DNA of 64,000 nt from JAKRSE01 sp943369295 (GCA_943369295.1 CALRMU020000003.1:434001-498000), one strand, 5' to 3'. Numbered from the stretch's first letter, positions 7,788 to 17,585 are shown. The notes: generated by a model not told the origin, from the sequence alone. Numbers and translations are program-made.

Positions 7788-9230
7788 ATGAGGCATCAAG
7801 AGCTTTTGATTGGAGGGTATTTTTACGGCGGCCCCTGCGATCAAGGCATCGGCAAGGCTCTTTCTCGGTCCCCTTGGGATGGCAGAAGTGTAGGAACTTC
7901 GGCTGAAGCAGGCTGGCCGGAAGTCAAGGCTGCTGTCGAAGCTGCTCATGATGCCTTTCCAAAGTGGCGTGTCTCCTCTATGGAGAGCCGAGGCAGCCTA
8001 CTAAGGAAGATTGCCGAACTCATCGATGAACGCAAGGATGATTTAGCCGAGCTTCTAGTTCTTGAGATCGGTAAGCCCGTCACCTTGGCCCTCGCCGAAC
8101 TGGCAAGAACGAGGCGAGTCTTTGAACTTGCCGCCAAGTGGACAGACGAGGCTGAAGACTTCGAGACAGATGGTGGTGACGACCCTAGAGGGGCTGGCAT
8201 TCACGCCAAAGTCGTCCGCCAGGCCATCGGGCCCTTCTTCTGCATCACTCCTTACAACTGGCCCTTTCTTCTAACTGCCCATAAAGTGGCCGGACTCATC
8301 GCAGTCGGAGGCACAGCAGTGGTGAAGGGATCGCCACTCTCACCGATGTGTTCGCTGGCTTTGGGCAGGCTGATTCACGAGGCGGGCTGCCCTGGTGGAG
8401 TCGTCAACTTTATTCAATGCGAACCAGTCCTGGCAGAAAAGGCCATAAAGGACCCCCGAATAAAAGGAGTCAGCTTCACAGGAAGCGAAAAAGTGGGCTG
8501 GCATTTGAAAAGGACATTTCCCGAAAAGCCAGTTGTTTTGGAGTTAGGAGGCGATGCTCACGCAGTCTTGATGGAGGACTCAGATTGGGAGAAAGCTCTG
8601 CCGAGTCTGGTCACTAGCGCATTCGGCTACGCCGGACAGGTCTGCATTTCTCTTCAACACCTTCTCGTTCAGGATTCGATCTTCGATGAAGTCTCTGGTC
8701 GTCTTGCCAAACTCGTCAAAGAGGCCAGCTTTGGCAACCCGAAACTTCCCGAAACTCTTTGCGGCCCCATGATTTCAGATCAAGAAGCTGCCAGAGCCAA
8801 AGAATGGATCGGAGAGGCTGCCGCCATGGGAGCCCAGACATTAGCAGGAGGCAAGGGTGAGGGCAGAAACCTCCTGCCAACGCTCATTACAAACCTTCCT
8901 GAAAAGTGCCGGCTCAGTACAGAAGAAGCCTTCGCGCCCATTCTCTGCCTTCACCGCATCGAGAGCTTAGATGAAGCCATTGCCCGAATCAACCGGTCGC
9001 GCTTTGGCATTCACGCATCTTTGTTCACTCGATCAGAGACCGATGCAGAAGTCTTTTTCCAAGAAGTCGAAACGCAGGGCGTGGTGATCAACGATGTGCC
9101 TTCCCTGCGCTTTGATCATCTGCCTTACGGAGGAATGAAGGCAAGCGGAGCGGGACGAGAAGGGATTCCGTGGGCTATGGATGAGTTCACGACCACCAGA
9201 ACTAAGGTTGTCAGATTGAGTTCAGCTTGA
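7788..9230 (+). CDS. Aldehyde dehydrogenase family protein
   Basis: This 480-residue NAD(P)-dependent dehydrogenase oxidises an aldehyde to the acid. The family landmarks are intact: oxyanion Asn157 in TPYNWPF, cofactor-binding Lys180 in AVVKGSP, the nucleotide-fold FTGSEKVG, general base Glu252 in LELGGDAH, and nucleophile Cys286 in YAGQVCISLQ. The C-terminal oligomerisation strand includes LPYGGMKASGAGREG. The substrate cannot be read from sequence; it resembles the glyceraldehyde/glyceraldehyde-3-phosphate or semialdehyde branches. The start ATG at 7788 is used because the reading frame upstream is shared with pyrF. GTG at 7782 is possible. It is divergent from pyrF with 46 bp between the chosen starts. 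Confidence 0.9.
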   Translation: MRHQELLIGGYFYGGPCDQGIGKALSRSPWDGRSVGTSAEAGWPEVKAAVEAAHDAFPKWRVSSMESRGSLLRKIAELIDERKDDLAELLVLEIGKPVTLALAELARTRRVFELAAKWTDEAEDFETDGGDDPRGAGIHAKVVRQAIGPFFCITPYNWPFLLTAHKVAGLIAVGGTAVVKGSPLSPMCSLALGRLIHEAGCPGGVVNFIQCEPVLAEKAIKDPRIKGVSFTGSEKVGWHLKRTFPEKPVVLELGGDAHAVLMEDSDWEKALPSLVTSAFGYAGQVCISLQHLLVQDSIFDEVSGRLAKLVKEASFGNPKLPETLCGPMISDQEAARAKEWIGEAAAMGAQTLAGGKGEGRNLLPTLITNLPEKCRLSTEEAFAPILCLHRIESLDEAIARINRSRFGIHASLFTRSETDAEVFFQEVETQGVVINDVPSLRFDHLPYGGMKASGAGREGIPWAMDEFTTTRTKVVRLSSA

Positions 9231-9257
9231 GGACAAGCAGCCAAAGAATCTGAGAGA

Positions 9258-9263
9258 TACAAT
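9258..9263 (+). promoter_or_regulatory. -10-like TACAAT upstream of glnE
   Basis: TACAAT ends only 6 nt before the glnE ATG, so transcription would begin at or next to the start codon, giving a leaderless or nearly leaderless mRNA. No convincing -35 at 16-18 bp was found. It is offered as a candidate because the same arrangement recurs at other genes in the window. Confidence 0.4.
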
Positions 9264-9269
9264 CTAGGA

Positions 9270-11819
9270 ATGGAATCTGAACTCCTGGCGGCATCGTTTG
9301 CCCGGCTAGATTCCATGGCAGGACTGAACCTTTCCGAGAGCATCGCCCCTTTGATCCTTGAACTCCCTGACCCAGCCGGTGCATCTGCGAGGGTTGAGGC
9401 TTGGATGGGTGCCTTGGCCAGCCCTGGAGCTGTCGCCCACCACATCCATTCCCTGCCCCAATCGGCAAGGATGTTAGTCAGAACCCTAGGCCTCTCCTCT
9501 CACATTGGACGAATACTGGTCCAGAACCCCGAATACGGGCTCGTGCTTCTCGACCCTAGTGAAGCGGCAGCCCCCCTTACGCGGGCAAAACTTGAAGCAT
9601 CTGGTCGCAGTCAGCTAAAGAATGCGATTTCTTACACCCACCAGCTCGACCGAATCCGGTGCCTGAAGCAGGAAGTCTTGGTCAGAATTGGAGCCCTCGA
9701 GTATGGAGGCTATACAGGTCCAGAGACAGTCTGGCTGCAGCTCAGCGAATGCGCAGATGCCTGTTTGACCCTCGCCCACGAGGCGGCTTGGAACGATTAC
9801 GCTCAGAATCGAGGGATTAAGGAACCGGTCAAGCTGGCCGTTGTTGGGATGGGCAAGCTGGGCGGCAGAGAGCTGAACACCTCATCCGATGTTGACCTGG
9901 TCTTTTTGGTGCCGGATGACACAACGGATGACGAGCTTATCCATGCTGGACGCTTTGCCGCCAAGTACATTCGCGCCTTAAGCGATTCAATGGGCCGAGG
10001 CAGTCTTTACAGAGTCGACATGAGGCTCCGCCCCTTCGGGCGATCTGGCGACCTCGTCAGCCGCTTTAGAACCATTGAAAACTACTTAGAGAACTACGCC
10101 GAAGCATGGGAGCATCTTGCCCTCATTCGATCACGAATGATTATTGGCTCCCAGGAAATGGCGGACCGTTGGGAAGCGATGCGAAGCCGAATCTGCTTTG
10201 CCAAGGGTCGAGCGGACTGGCAGGTTCAGGAGATTCGGGCCATGCGCAAACGAATCGAAGGCATCTGCCCCCCTAACGACATTAAGCGCGCGGCCGGCGG
10301 AATAAGGGATGTCGAGTTCACCGCCCAACTGATGCAGCTGGTGTTTGGCTGGCAGAGCCAAGAACTGAGAGTCAAGGAGACCCTTCCCACCTTGACCGCC
10401 CTCTGTGATCAAGGCTTCATTCCCTGCCAGGCTAAAGATGACCTCACAAAAGGACTCCTTCTCCTGCGGCAGATCGAGCATCACCTTCAGATGGAAGGAG
10501 ACAGGCAGACACACGAGCTGCCCGACTCTGACCATCGTCAAGCTCTACTTGCTTACTCCTGCGGGTTTGCCAGCTACGAAGTCCTGCTGGAAACGCTTAA
10601 CGCCACACGTGAGAAGATTCGCTCTTGGCATGATTCGATCCTGGGTGAGGCCATGGCCGAAGCTCTCGAGCCAATCGCCAAGCTCCGCTTGAAAGCAGTT
10701 TCGGCTGAAGCTGCTGATTGGGTGGATTCCCAGCCTGACCCCGCTTCTTTGTGGGCGGCCCTGGAAGAGAATGAATCTTCTTTTGCTCGTGTTTCCTCCA
10801 TTGCTGAGCTTGCTCCGGTTCTGCTCCCCGATCTGCGCTCTCTAGCCGGGATTACTGAGCAGATTATCAGCGGCGAAGTCGCTGAACCTCCCTTGCCGCC
10901 TAAGTCAGCATCGGGTCCAGTCTTAAAATCAGGTCGAATCAGAGCAGCAGCCAGGGAGGTTCTGGGCGAGGGTGGAACCTTCTTCCTTGATTGGTCAAGT
11001 CAAGTTGATGCCACGCTGCGCCTTATCCAAACAGAGACGGCTCCAAACCTCAGCGTTATTGCCTTAGGTTCCTGCGCAGAAGGCTGGATGGGGTGGGATT
11101 CGGATGCCGACCTGGTGCTCGTCGCCGACTGCCCCAGCCATGAAGCAGACAAGCAGGCCAGAGCCTTTATGGCTCGTCTGACTGACATTCGCCAGCAGGG
11201 CAGCCCGCTTCAGACCGACTTTCGGTTGAGGCCCGAAGGCAGACAGGGGCCGATCTTTGTCCAGAAAGACTTTTTGGCCAAATATGTCGAGACTCGAATG
11301 GAGGCCTGGGAGAGAATTGCCCTCAGCCGTCGGAGGTTGATTGCAGGCAATCCAGAAGCTGTCCACTTGATCGATCAACTCGTCTTGACCCAGCCACTTG
11401 CCGCAGAGGAACTGGCCGCACTCAAAAGAATCAAATCAAGGGTGGAGCAGGAGCGAGCCATCAAGAAGTCTGGCCAGCTTGATATCAAGCTGGGACCTGG
11501 AGGAATGGATGACATCGTGTGGATCCATCACTTGGCGGCTCTGGCTCACGGCTGGCAGTTGACGGAACGATCCCTGGCTCACATTTCACCTAAGCTCGTT
11601 GAGACAGGCGTTGTAAGTGCACAAGAAGCGGAACTGCTTACTCAAGGCTGGAAGCACTGGAACTCAAAAAGGCTCAAACTTGCCCTCACCGGTTTCAAGG
11701 AACCCCTATTGGCCATAGAAGGGGATACACTGGCGGGCTGTGGACAGCACGCGAACGGCCTTGCCCAAAGCATCCGTCTCATTCTCGAACGTCTGTGGTC
11801 TCAATTGATTAGCCCATGA
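9270..11819 (+). CDS. glnE: Glutamine-synthetase adenylyltransferase/deadenylylase
   Basis: This 849-residue bifunctional enzyme attaches and removes AMP on glutamine synthetase according to nitrogen status. It has two nucleotidyltransferase domains. The N-terminal (deadenylylase) one has GMGKLGGRELNTSSDVDL with its Asp pair, and the linker region has RLRPFGRSG and GGIRDVEFTAQL. The C-terminal (adenylylase) one has ALGSCAEGWMGWDSDADL and GPGGMDDIVWIHHL. The C-terminal copy lacks the usual GGREM after the Gly-Ser motif, but keeps the Asp pair. Length is about 100 residues below the enterobacterial enzyme. It is the first gene of a tight run: plsY begins inside its stop codon (4-bp overlap). 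No glnA or glnB is in the window. Confidence 0.92.
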   Translation: MESELLAASFARLDSMAGLNLSESIAPLILELPDPAGASARVEAWMGALASPGAVAHHIHSLPQSARMLVRTLGLSSHIGRILVQNPEYGLVLLDPSEAAAPLTRAKLEASGRSQLKNAISYTHQLDRIRCLKQEVLVRIGALEYGGYTGPETVWLQLSECADACLTLAHEAAWNDYAQNRGIKEPVKLAVVGMGKLGGRELNTSSDVDLVFLVPDDTTDDELIHAGRFAAKYIRALSDSMGRGSLYRVDMRLRPFGRSGDLVSRFRTIENYLENYAEAWEHLALIRSRMIIGSQEMADRWEAMRSRICFAKGRADWQVQEIRAMRKRIEGICPPNDIKRAAGGIRDVEFTAQLMQLVFGWQSQELRVKETLPTLTALCDQGFIPCQAKDDLTKGLLLLRQIEHHLQMEGDRQTHELPDSDHRQALLAYSCGFASYEVLLETLNATREKIRSWHDSILGEAMAEALEPIAKLRLKAVSAEAADWVDSQPDPASLWAALEENESSFARVSSIAELAPVLLPDLRSLAGITEQIISGEVAEPPLPPKSASGPVLKSGRIRAAAREVLGEGGTFFLDWSSQVDATLRLIQTETAPNLSVIALGSCAEGWMGWDSDADLVLVADCPSHEADKQARAFMARLTDIRQQGSPLQTDFRLRPEGRQGPIFVQKDFLAKYVETRMEAWERIALSRRRLIAGNPEAVHLIDQLVLTQPLAAEELAALKRIKSRVEQERAIKKSGQLDIKLGPGGMDDIVWIHHLAALAHGWQLTERSLAHISPKLVETGVVSAQEAELLTQGWKHWNSKRLKLALTGFKEPLLAIEGDTLAGCGQHANGLAQSIRLILERLWSQLISP

Positions 11820-12466
11820 TTCTCATCCTTCTCTTCATTGGCTCCTTTTTCCTCGGATCAATTCCCTTCGGGCTTTTGATTGGCAGGGCTCGTGGTGTCG
11901 ATATACGAAATGAAGGAAGCGGAAATATTGGTGCCACCAATGTTTGGAGAATCCTTGGTCCAGGTTGGGGAACTGTCTCTTTTCTGCTTGATGTCGCTAA
12001 AGGAGCCATTGCGGCCTTAGTCTGTGGATGGCTTCATCCCGGCGCCTTCTGGATTTTTTCGCCTGGCGATGCAGCCGTAGCTGGCGGAGTCCTTGCCGTT
12101 GCCGGACATATGCTTAGCCCCTTTGTTGGGTTCAAAGGCGGAAAAGGTATCGCCACAGGTCTCGGGGCCCTTTTGGTAACAGCGCCTCTTGTCGGGCTTT
12201 CTGGCTTTGCTGTCTTTATCGGTGCGATGCTGATGTGCCGGATCGTCAGCCTCTCCAGCCTCATCGCCGTCATTGCCATCATGGCCTTTGCCTTTTACTT
12301 TAGGCAGAGCCCCTTCTTCTTAGTCACCTTCGGAGCCATTGGCCTTTACGTCTACTACAAGCACATTCCGAACATAAAACGGCTGTTGAAGGGAGAAGAA
12401 CCCACCTTCAAAATCATTCCGAAACCTAAAGCTGAGGAAACAAAGACCGAGGTGAAGAAGGCGTGA
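11816..12466 (+). CDS. plsY: Acyl-phosphate:glycerol-3-phosphate acyltransferase PlsY
   Basis: This 216-residue inner-membrane enzyme transfers an acyl group from acyl-phosphate to glycerol-3-phosphate, the first step of phospholipid synthesis. The N-terminal FLGSIPFGLLIGR and the conserved EGSGNIGATNVWR motif (residues ~40-52) are diagnostic, as is FKGGKGIATGLG near residue 105. Multiple hydrophobic helices are apparent. It overlaps glnE by 4 bp (ATGA). The last ~20 residues are a charged Lys/Glu tail. The next gene starts on its stop codon, so plsY is translated within an envelope operon leading to lptG and lptD. Confidence 0.95.
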   Translation: MILILLFIGSFFLGSIPFGLLIGRARGVDIRNEGSGNIGATNVWRILGPGWGTVSFLLDVAKGAIAALVCGWLHPGAFWIFSPGDAAVAGGVLAVAGHMLSPFVGFKGGKGIATGLGALLVTAPLVGLSGFAVFIGAMLMCRIVSLSSLIAVIAIMAFAFYFRQSPFFLVTFGAIGLYVYYKHIPNIKRLLKGEEPTFKIIPKPKAEETKTEVKKA

Positions 12467-13311
12467 TGGAGTTGATTGATTTTGGCTTGACAACCGCTCT
12501 TCCGAGGCTTGGCGACCAGATAAGGAGCAACCCCTATGCCTTTGCAGCGGGGTGTGTCGCCTTTATTCCCGTGGCGGTTTGGGTTATCTCAATGATCAAC
12601 TGGATGATCATGGGCGAGATTGATGGCATTTTCGGCACTCTATCAATTTTCGTAGCCATTGCCCTTGGTTACTTTACGGCTGCCCCGCCCCGGCCCGAAC
12701 TGGCCCCCCTTTTTCTCTTAGGGATCCTGGCCATGATCTGCCTTTGGCCGGTAATCAAGTCATCGGCTGACTTGAGGCTGAACCACGTGGCAAGATTGGA
12801 CGAGCTTGACCGAGCCTACGAGCGATTGAGCCTAGGCAAGCGCGACCCAGGCGCACTTTTTAAGCTAGCCGCTGCCTGTCACTCGCTCAAAATGCGGGGA
12901 CCGGCAATCGTGATTGCCGAAGAGGTTCTTCCTAAGCTTGACCCCCAATACTTTGCTGATCAGCACAGGCTTTATCAGGAATGGAAGTCGATTCCCCCTT
13001 ACCCGGGAATGTTTGCCCCGACCAAGTGTCCCAACTGCCGGGTAGAAAACGGGCCTGGTCTTCCTTTCTGCCCTCATTGCGGCGAACCTCAGTATCTGAC
13101 CATTGCTGAGCGGGGCTGGAAACCCAATTCGCTCACCTTCAGAGTTTTGGGAGCTTGGATGGCGGGCACTGCCGTCTTGGTGATGATCCCTGTTATCGGA
13201 TCCTCAAACTGGCCTGTCGCGCTGAAGCTCAGCCTCATTGTCCTTCTTGTTGTCGTAGCGGCTTATGCCCTGATGAGAGCCTTCGTCAAGGTCGCTCAGG
13301 ACGCCAGTTGA
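12466..13311 (+). CDS. Membrane protein with cytoplasmic zinc ribbon, unknown
   Basis: This 281-residue protein is of unknown function. The N-terminal half has transmembrane segments near residues 25-45, 50-70 and 75-95. Residues ~105-175 are a helical, TPR-like soluble part. Four cysteines form a zinc ribbon (Cys188-x2-Cys191 and Cys202-x2-Cys205, in CPNC and CPHC), then two further transmembrane helices end the chain. The ATG overlaps the plsY stop by 1 bp (TGATG), with GTG one codon upstream. LptG starts 1 bp after its stop. Its place between plsY and lptG suggests a job in lipid or LPS transport or in its control. That is inference; no named family was recognised. Confidence 0.75.
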   Translation: MELIDFGLTTALPRLGDQIRSNPYAFAAGCVAFIPVAVWVISMINWMIMGEIDGIFGTLSIFVAIALGYFTAAPPRPELAPLFLLGILAMICLWPVIKSSADLRLNHVARLDELDRAYERLSLGKRDPGALFKLAAACHSLKMRGPAIVIAEEVLPKLDPQYFADQHRLYQEWKSIPPYPGMFAPTKCPNCRVENGPGLPFCPHCGEPQYLTIAERGWKPNSLTFRVLGAWMAGTAVLVMIPVIGSSNWPVALKLSLIVLLVVVAAYALMRAFVKVAQDAS

Positions 13312-13312
13312 G

Positions 13313-14386
13313 ATGCGGCGGCTTGATCGTTATGTGAGCAAGGAACTCTTTGTTCCCCTGATCACCGGAACGGTCATCATTGCCTTTCTGTTTGCTGCCA
13401 ATGAGCTGATCGCTCTCTTCAAACAGCTCAATGTCTCGGTCTTGACTCCTGCGGCCATCGCCCAGCTGGTCATTCTGCGAATGCCTAAGTGGCTGATTCT
13501 GACTCTCCCGGTTGGAATGGCGATCGGCGCCAGCCTTGCCATCGGCAGAATGGCACGAGAGAGCGAGATTACAGCCCTAAGAGCATCGGGAACTTCGATC
13601 AAAAGAATTCTTCTTCCCGTCGCCTTTTGGGGGGCGATGGTTGGCCTTCTCACCTTCTGGATTACTGAGGATCTTCAGCCCCGTGCCGCCGAGAAGTATC
13701 GGCAGCTGGCTCAAGACGTCTTACTTATCTCGGCCCAGCCAACCATTCAGCCCGAAACGACCTTTAAGCTGGGTCGCTACAACGTGCGAATAGGCAGACT
13801 GGAAAGGAGAAACGATGGCACCATTCTGCTTGAAGAGGCTTTTCTTTTTGAAGTCATGGGGCCAGACGAGGTGACCGTCACTCAAGCCAAAAAGGGCTCC
13901 TACAGCGGAGGCACCTGGTCTTTTCCCAACGCCACGATTCGATGGCTGAGAGGTCAGGATTTGATTCAGTTCAAATCACAAGACGTGAATATCGTTGAGC
14001 CTATCTCTGTTGGCACTTTCTTTTCTGAACAGAGGGATGCGACCGAGCTAAACCTCAAGGAGCTGAATGCGGCTGTCAAGCAGGCCGAGGCTCTTGGCCA
14101 AAGGGACATTAAGAGCCGAGTGGAGATTGAATCTCGCTATGCCGTCCCTGCCAGCTGCATCATCTTTGCCCTCATGGGTGCCTTGGCGGCACTCCGGGCG
14201 GCACGCGGAGGCCCCTTCATCGGGCTGCTTGTCAGCCTTCTGCTCGTCGGGCTCTACTACAACGTTTATGTGGTCTGTATTGAGATCATTGGCAAAAACG
14301 GCTGGATGACGCCCATGGCTAGCGCCTGGCTGCCGAACATTTTGTATCTCGGCCTAAGTCTGGTTTTGTACTGGAGGCTTGATTGA
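13313..14386 (+). CDS. lptG: LptF/LptG-family LPS export permease
   Basis: This 357-residue member of the YjgP/YjgQ family forms the inner-membrane part of the Lpt machine that extracts lipopolysaccharide-like lipid. The N-terminal MRRLDRYVSKELFVPL and the coupling region MARESEITALRASGTS are characteristic. Residues ~130-250 make the periplasmic beta-jellyroll, with paired helices before and after it. Only one such permease is encoded here, so it may act as a homodimer or pair with one elsewhere. No LptB ATPase is in the window. It is followed by the LptD-like gene, whose TTG start overlaps its stop codon. LptG versus LptF is not resolved. Confidence 0.88.
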   Translation: MRRLDRYVSKELFVPLITGTVIIAFLFAANELIALFKQLNVSVLTPAAIAQLVILRMPKWLILTLPVGMAIGASLAIGRMARESEITALRASGTSIKRILLPVAFWGAMVGLLTFWITEDLQPRAAEKYRQLAQDVLLISAQPTIQPETTFKLGRYNVRIGRLERRNDGTILLEEAFLFEVMGPDEVTVTQAKKGSYSGGTWSFPNATIRWLRGQDLIQFKSQDVNIVEPISVGTFFSEQRDATELNLKELNAAVKQAEALGQRDIKSRVEIESRYAVPASCIIFALMGALAALRAARGGPFIGLLVSLLLVGLYYNVYVVCIEIIGKNGWMTPMASAWLPNILYLGLSLVLYWRLD

Positions 14387-16686
14387 CGGGCAGCCTGGCC
14401 GCCGCGGCCTACATAGCGGCTGCTGCAAGCTTAGGTGGCGGACAGGATTGGTCTCCGCTTGGCAAGGCTTTGGGCCAATTGAAGCCAAAGCCAGCCGAAG
14501 GCCAAACGCAGCCCACCTCAGGCACAGGGGCAAGCCCTATAGGCAATCCTGGTGGACCGAATCAGCAGCTTCCTCCACCCGCCCGTGACCCGAAAGAAGA
14601 GTTTAAGGTCATCTCGGCTGAGGAGTTCTCCCGAGATGGCACAAAGATTCGAGCCAAAGGTGGAGTGAAGATTCAATACCGTGGCTACGACCTTTCGGCA
14701 GATGAGATAGTGGGCGACACGGTCACGGAAGTCTTCGTTCTAAAGGGCAATGCCAAGGTCCTCGGGGAAGGTGCGGACGTTCAGGGAAACGAGATTGAGG
14801 TTGACACCAAGCGCCGAGTCTTTCGTTACCTTTCTGCCCGAGCAAAGTTAGGGCCAGAGCAGATTGGAGGAGAGTTTCAAGGAAACCTCTTTATCACCTC
14901 TGATTCCGGTGGTGGCACAGGCAAGGAAATCCGAACCGGTCATGGTCACCTGACCACCTGTGACCTGGATCATCCTCACTATCACATTGAATCTGGCAGC
15001 ACTCTGATCGTCCCTGAAAGATATGCCCGCCTTAGCGATGTAAGGGTGAAGATCCTTGGAACGACAGTTCTTCGTCTGCCAACTCTGATTCTGCCCTTGA
15101 ACGATTCGTCCACTAGGAATGTGCCTGAGTTCGGCCAATCGCAGGACGAAGGCTATTACCTAAAGGCAAAGTTTGGCACCCCCCTAAGGGCCAACGACTA
15201 CCTAAACCATCGAGTTGATTTGATGGAGAAAAAGGGGATTGGCTTAGGGACTGAATGGGTTTATGATCTTCCGAACCGGATGGCGGGAAGGCTGGATGGC
15301 TACATTCTCAGCGGCCCTTCGCCGGCTCGTACACTGACTGCCGACCACCGCATGGGATTAGCAGGGGGAGAACTCTCTCTTGGCGGCCAGTACAACGAAA
15401 GCAACTATCTGACCAGCCCCTTAGTCACCAGCTTTAACGGCAGGTCGCAGTATGTTCTTCCTTGGGGAACAGGAACCAGCAGACTAAGTTACAACCTTTC
15501 TTCTTCAAGGTCCTCTGGCTTCAGCAGCAAGAACGAAACCTGGAGCCTTGCCGACACCAGAAGGTTTGGTCTTTTAAACACGAGTCTTGATGCAGTTTTG
15601 AATTCAAGCGAATCAAGAGGCTTTGGTGGATTTGTTAACGAACAAGAACGAATCGACCTGAGATTCACTACCGCGGCTGATCTGAAACAGTTTTCAGCCG
15701 ACCTTCTCTACCAAAGAGGAATTCCCGTCAAGGGTCAAGCCTTCACAAGCTCCAGCGATCGCACGCCCCTGTTGACTCTAAAATCGACAACTTCTAAGCT
15801 CTTTGGTCAAAAGTCAGGCAGCAGGCTTCCAATCAACTTTAGTTCTTCAGTCGGTGAGATGTTTGAGGCTGGTCGAGATGGCCCCTTGACCCGAATGAAC
15901 TTTATTGCCGACACCAACGGCACCCGAAACATCGGAGACTTATCTGTAAGTTACGGAGGCAGATTTGAGCAGGGTCTTTACAGTGATGACACTGCGCAGT
16001 ACCTTACTGGTTGGAACGCTCAGGGAGCATTAAAGCTATTCGGTTCCAGCCGTTTGAATGTTGGCTATCGAAACCAAAAAACCATTGGCTACACCCCCCT
16101 TTCCATAGATAGATTTGGCCAAACGGATGGCTTCAATGCCGACATTAGCCTGGTGCCCCTGCGCGATCTCACCTTCTTTGCCGGCACAGGCTACGATGTG
16201 CTTCAGGGTGAGCAGGGTTTTGTACCTTGGCAGTCAGTCAACGTGCGGGGTGAGTGGACTCCGAACCGGACGACGAAGGTGCGCAGTACAGCGCTTTACG
16301 ATACTTTCAGTCAGCTTTGGGGTTCCGCCTCCTTCGATGCCGACTTTATGATTCAGAAGGCGAGGTTCGTCGTAGGGACTCGGTATGACGGCCGTCGAAA
16401 GAAGATTTCAAACGCCAGCCTTCTAGCTTCTGGGCTTAGCTGGGGCCGACTCGGCGCTTCTGTTCTAGTTGATTGGAACGGATTCACCGAAGAGCTGCAG
16501 GCTCTGCACTACCAGTTGGTGTGGGACATGCACTGCTCTGAGGCTGTCCTTGAAGTGATCGATAACCGGAGCGGGTTCCGCTCAGGCCAGCAGATCGGCT
16601 TCTATGTTCGGCTCAAGGCCTTCCCTACCTTCTCTGCCTTTGGGTTCGGCAGAGGCGGGCAGTCTGCAGGGTTCAGCGGCCGGTGA
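14383..16686 (+). CDS. LptD/OstA-like outer-membrane protein
   Basis: This 767-residue protein has an N-terminal signal-like segment (AAAAYIAAAASLGGG). Residues ~65-190 are an OstA/LptA-type domain (GTKIRAKGGVKIQYRGYDL, ADEIVGDTVTEVF). The region ILGTTVLRLPTLILPLND matches the conserved LptD strand that precedes the barrel. The rest is long, Gly/Ser/aromatic-rich beta sequence expected of an outer-membrane barrel. Two Cys in the mature part are far apart. It is predicted to insert LPS-like lipid at the cell surface. The start codon is TTG at 14383, overlapping the lptG stop (TTGA), so the two are coupled. Its presence argues for a genuine outer membrane in this organism. Confidence 0.82.
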   Translation: MTGSLAAAAYIAAAASLGGGQDWSPLGKALGQLKPKPAEGQTQPTSGTGASPIGNPGGPNQQLPPPARDPKEEFKVISAEEFSRDGTKIRAKGGVKIQYRGYDLSADEIVGDTVTEVFVLKGNAKVLGEGADVQGNEIEVDTKRRVFRYLSARAKLGPEQIGGEFQGNLFITSDSGGGTGKEIRTGHGHLTTCDLDHPHYHIESGSTLIVPERYARLSDVRVKILGTTVLRLPTLILPLNDSSTRNVPEFGQSQDEGYYLKAKFGTPLRANDYLNHRVDLMEKKGIGLGTEWVYDLPNRMAGRLDGYILSGPSPARTLTADHRMGLAGGELSLGGQYNESNYLTSPLVTSFNGRSQYVLPWGTGTSRLSYNLSSSRSSGFSSKNETWSLADTRRFGLLNTSLDAVLNSSESRGFGGFVNEQERIDLRFTTAADLKQFSADLLYQRGIPVKGQAFTSSSDRTPLLTLKSTTSKLFGQKSGSRLPINFSSSVGEMFEAGRDGPLTRMNFIADTNGTRNIGDLSVSYGGRFEQGLYSDDTAQYLTGWNAQGALKLFGSSRLNVGYRNQKTIGYTPLSIDRFGQTDGFNADISLVPLRDLTFFAGTGYDVLQGEQGFVPWQSVNVRGEWTPNRTTKVRSTALYDTFSQLWGSASFDADFMIQKARFVVGTRYDGRRKKISNASLLASGLSWGRLGASVLVDWNGFTEELQALHYQLVWDMHCSEAVLEVIDNRSGFRSGQQIGFYVRLKAFPTFSAFGFGRGGQSAGFSGR

Positions 16687-16871
16687 TCGCGGCGTAGGAC
16701 TCCTGAAATTTAGCTAGAAATCTAAGCTTGAATTTGAGAATGGGGCACCGAATCAACCCCTAACGAAGTCTCACCTTCAAGTACTAAGAAAAAAATAGTC
16801 TGTTTTCAGTTCAGGATGAGAGAAGGCATCTAAAGGATAAGAAATTGCAATGTTTCTCTTCAGTTACTCGG

Positions 16872-17453
16872 CTAATCTTCCTCGATTCGCGGGTCAGTCG
16901 ACTTGCTGGACACTATGATGATGGCGACCACAACAATGACAGTCATCAATGGGGAAAGCAGGAACATAGTGTTATACCAATAACTTTCAAAGAGCGGATA
17001 TCTTGTACTTGGATATGAGCCTTTTTCGACTAGCTCTGCCGCCCAAATTGGAAGCAGCTCAAAGGTTTGGTTAACCTGGTACAACATAAGAATGGCCGGA
17101 GTTAAGCACAACATTGCACTGGCTGCCGCCACTCTTTTGACAATTGACTTCTTACTTTGAGATTTGTCTTTAAATAGATTGTTCGCGACCACAGTTCCAA
17201 CAATCATTGTGCAGATCAAAATGATTCGACAGTAACTAAACGAAATCTCATTTGCCGTATGCGGCATTGCTAGAACTTTCGGATCAACATGGCCCAAGGC
17301 TGCATTCGGAAGGTGATTCCACAGATAGTAATGCAGCAGCAGGGTCAGTAAAGGCAGCAGAATTGTCCAAGCCGAGCTTGTAAGCTCATGCCTATAGTCC
17401 TTCCATGATTTTTGATGGTTAGACTCTACTTTGGGCGATAGATCTGTCTTCAA
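16872..17453 (-). CDS. Four-helix membrane protein, unknown
   Basis: This 193-residue protein has four hydrophobic stretches (around 28-48, 72-92, 108-128 and 160-182), a charged N-terminus and an acidic C-terminus (DPRIEED). No family was recognised. Base composition is more AT-rich than its neighbours, as is the flanking spacer 16687-16871, which might indicate a lineage-specific or acquired gene. It lies downstream of rpoB on the same strand but beyond a strong terminator, so it is probably transcribed separately. Hydrophobic periodicity and the codon pattern support a real gene. Confidence 0.6.
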   Translation of the reverse strand: MKTDLSPKVESNHQKSWKDYRHELTSSAWTILLPLLTLLLHYYLWNHLPNAALGHVDPKVLAMPHTANEISFSYCRIILICTMIVGTVVANNLFKDKSQSKKSIVKRVAAASAMLCLTPAILMLYQVNQTFELLPIWAAELVEKGSYPSTRYPLFESYWYNTMFLLSPLMTVIVVVAIIIVSSKSTDPRIEED

Positions 17454-17585
17454 AGCTTCCCTTACAGACTTTCATAGGCAGGACTTAGCCAAACCCAGCC
17501 AACAATTCCTCAAGGTCTTTGTTTGCGAGGAAGCTTAGTCATGCTCTTGAAGCAACTGCACACTAAGTTTACAGGACTCGGACCA

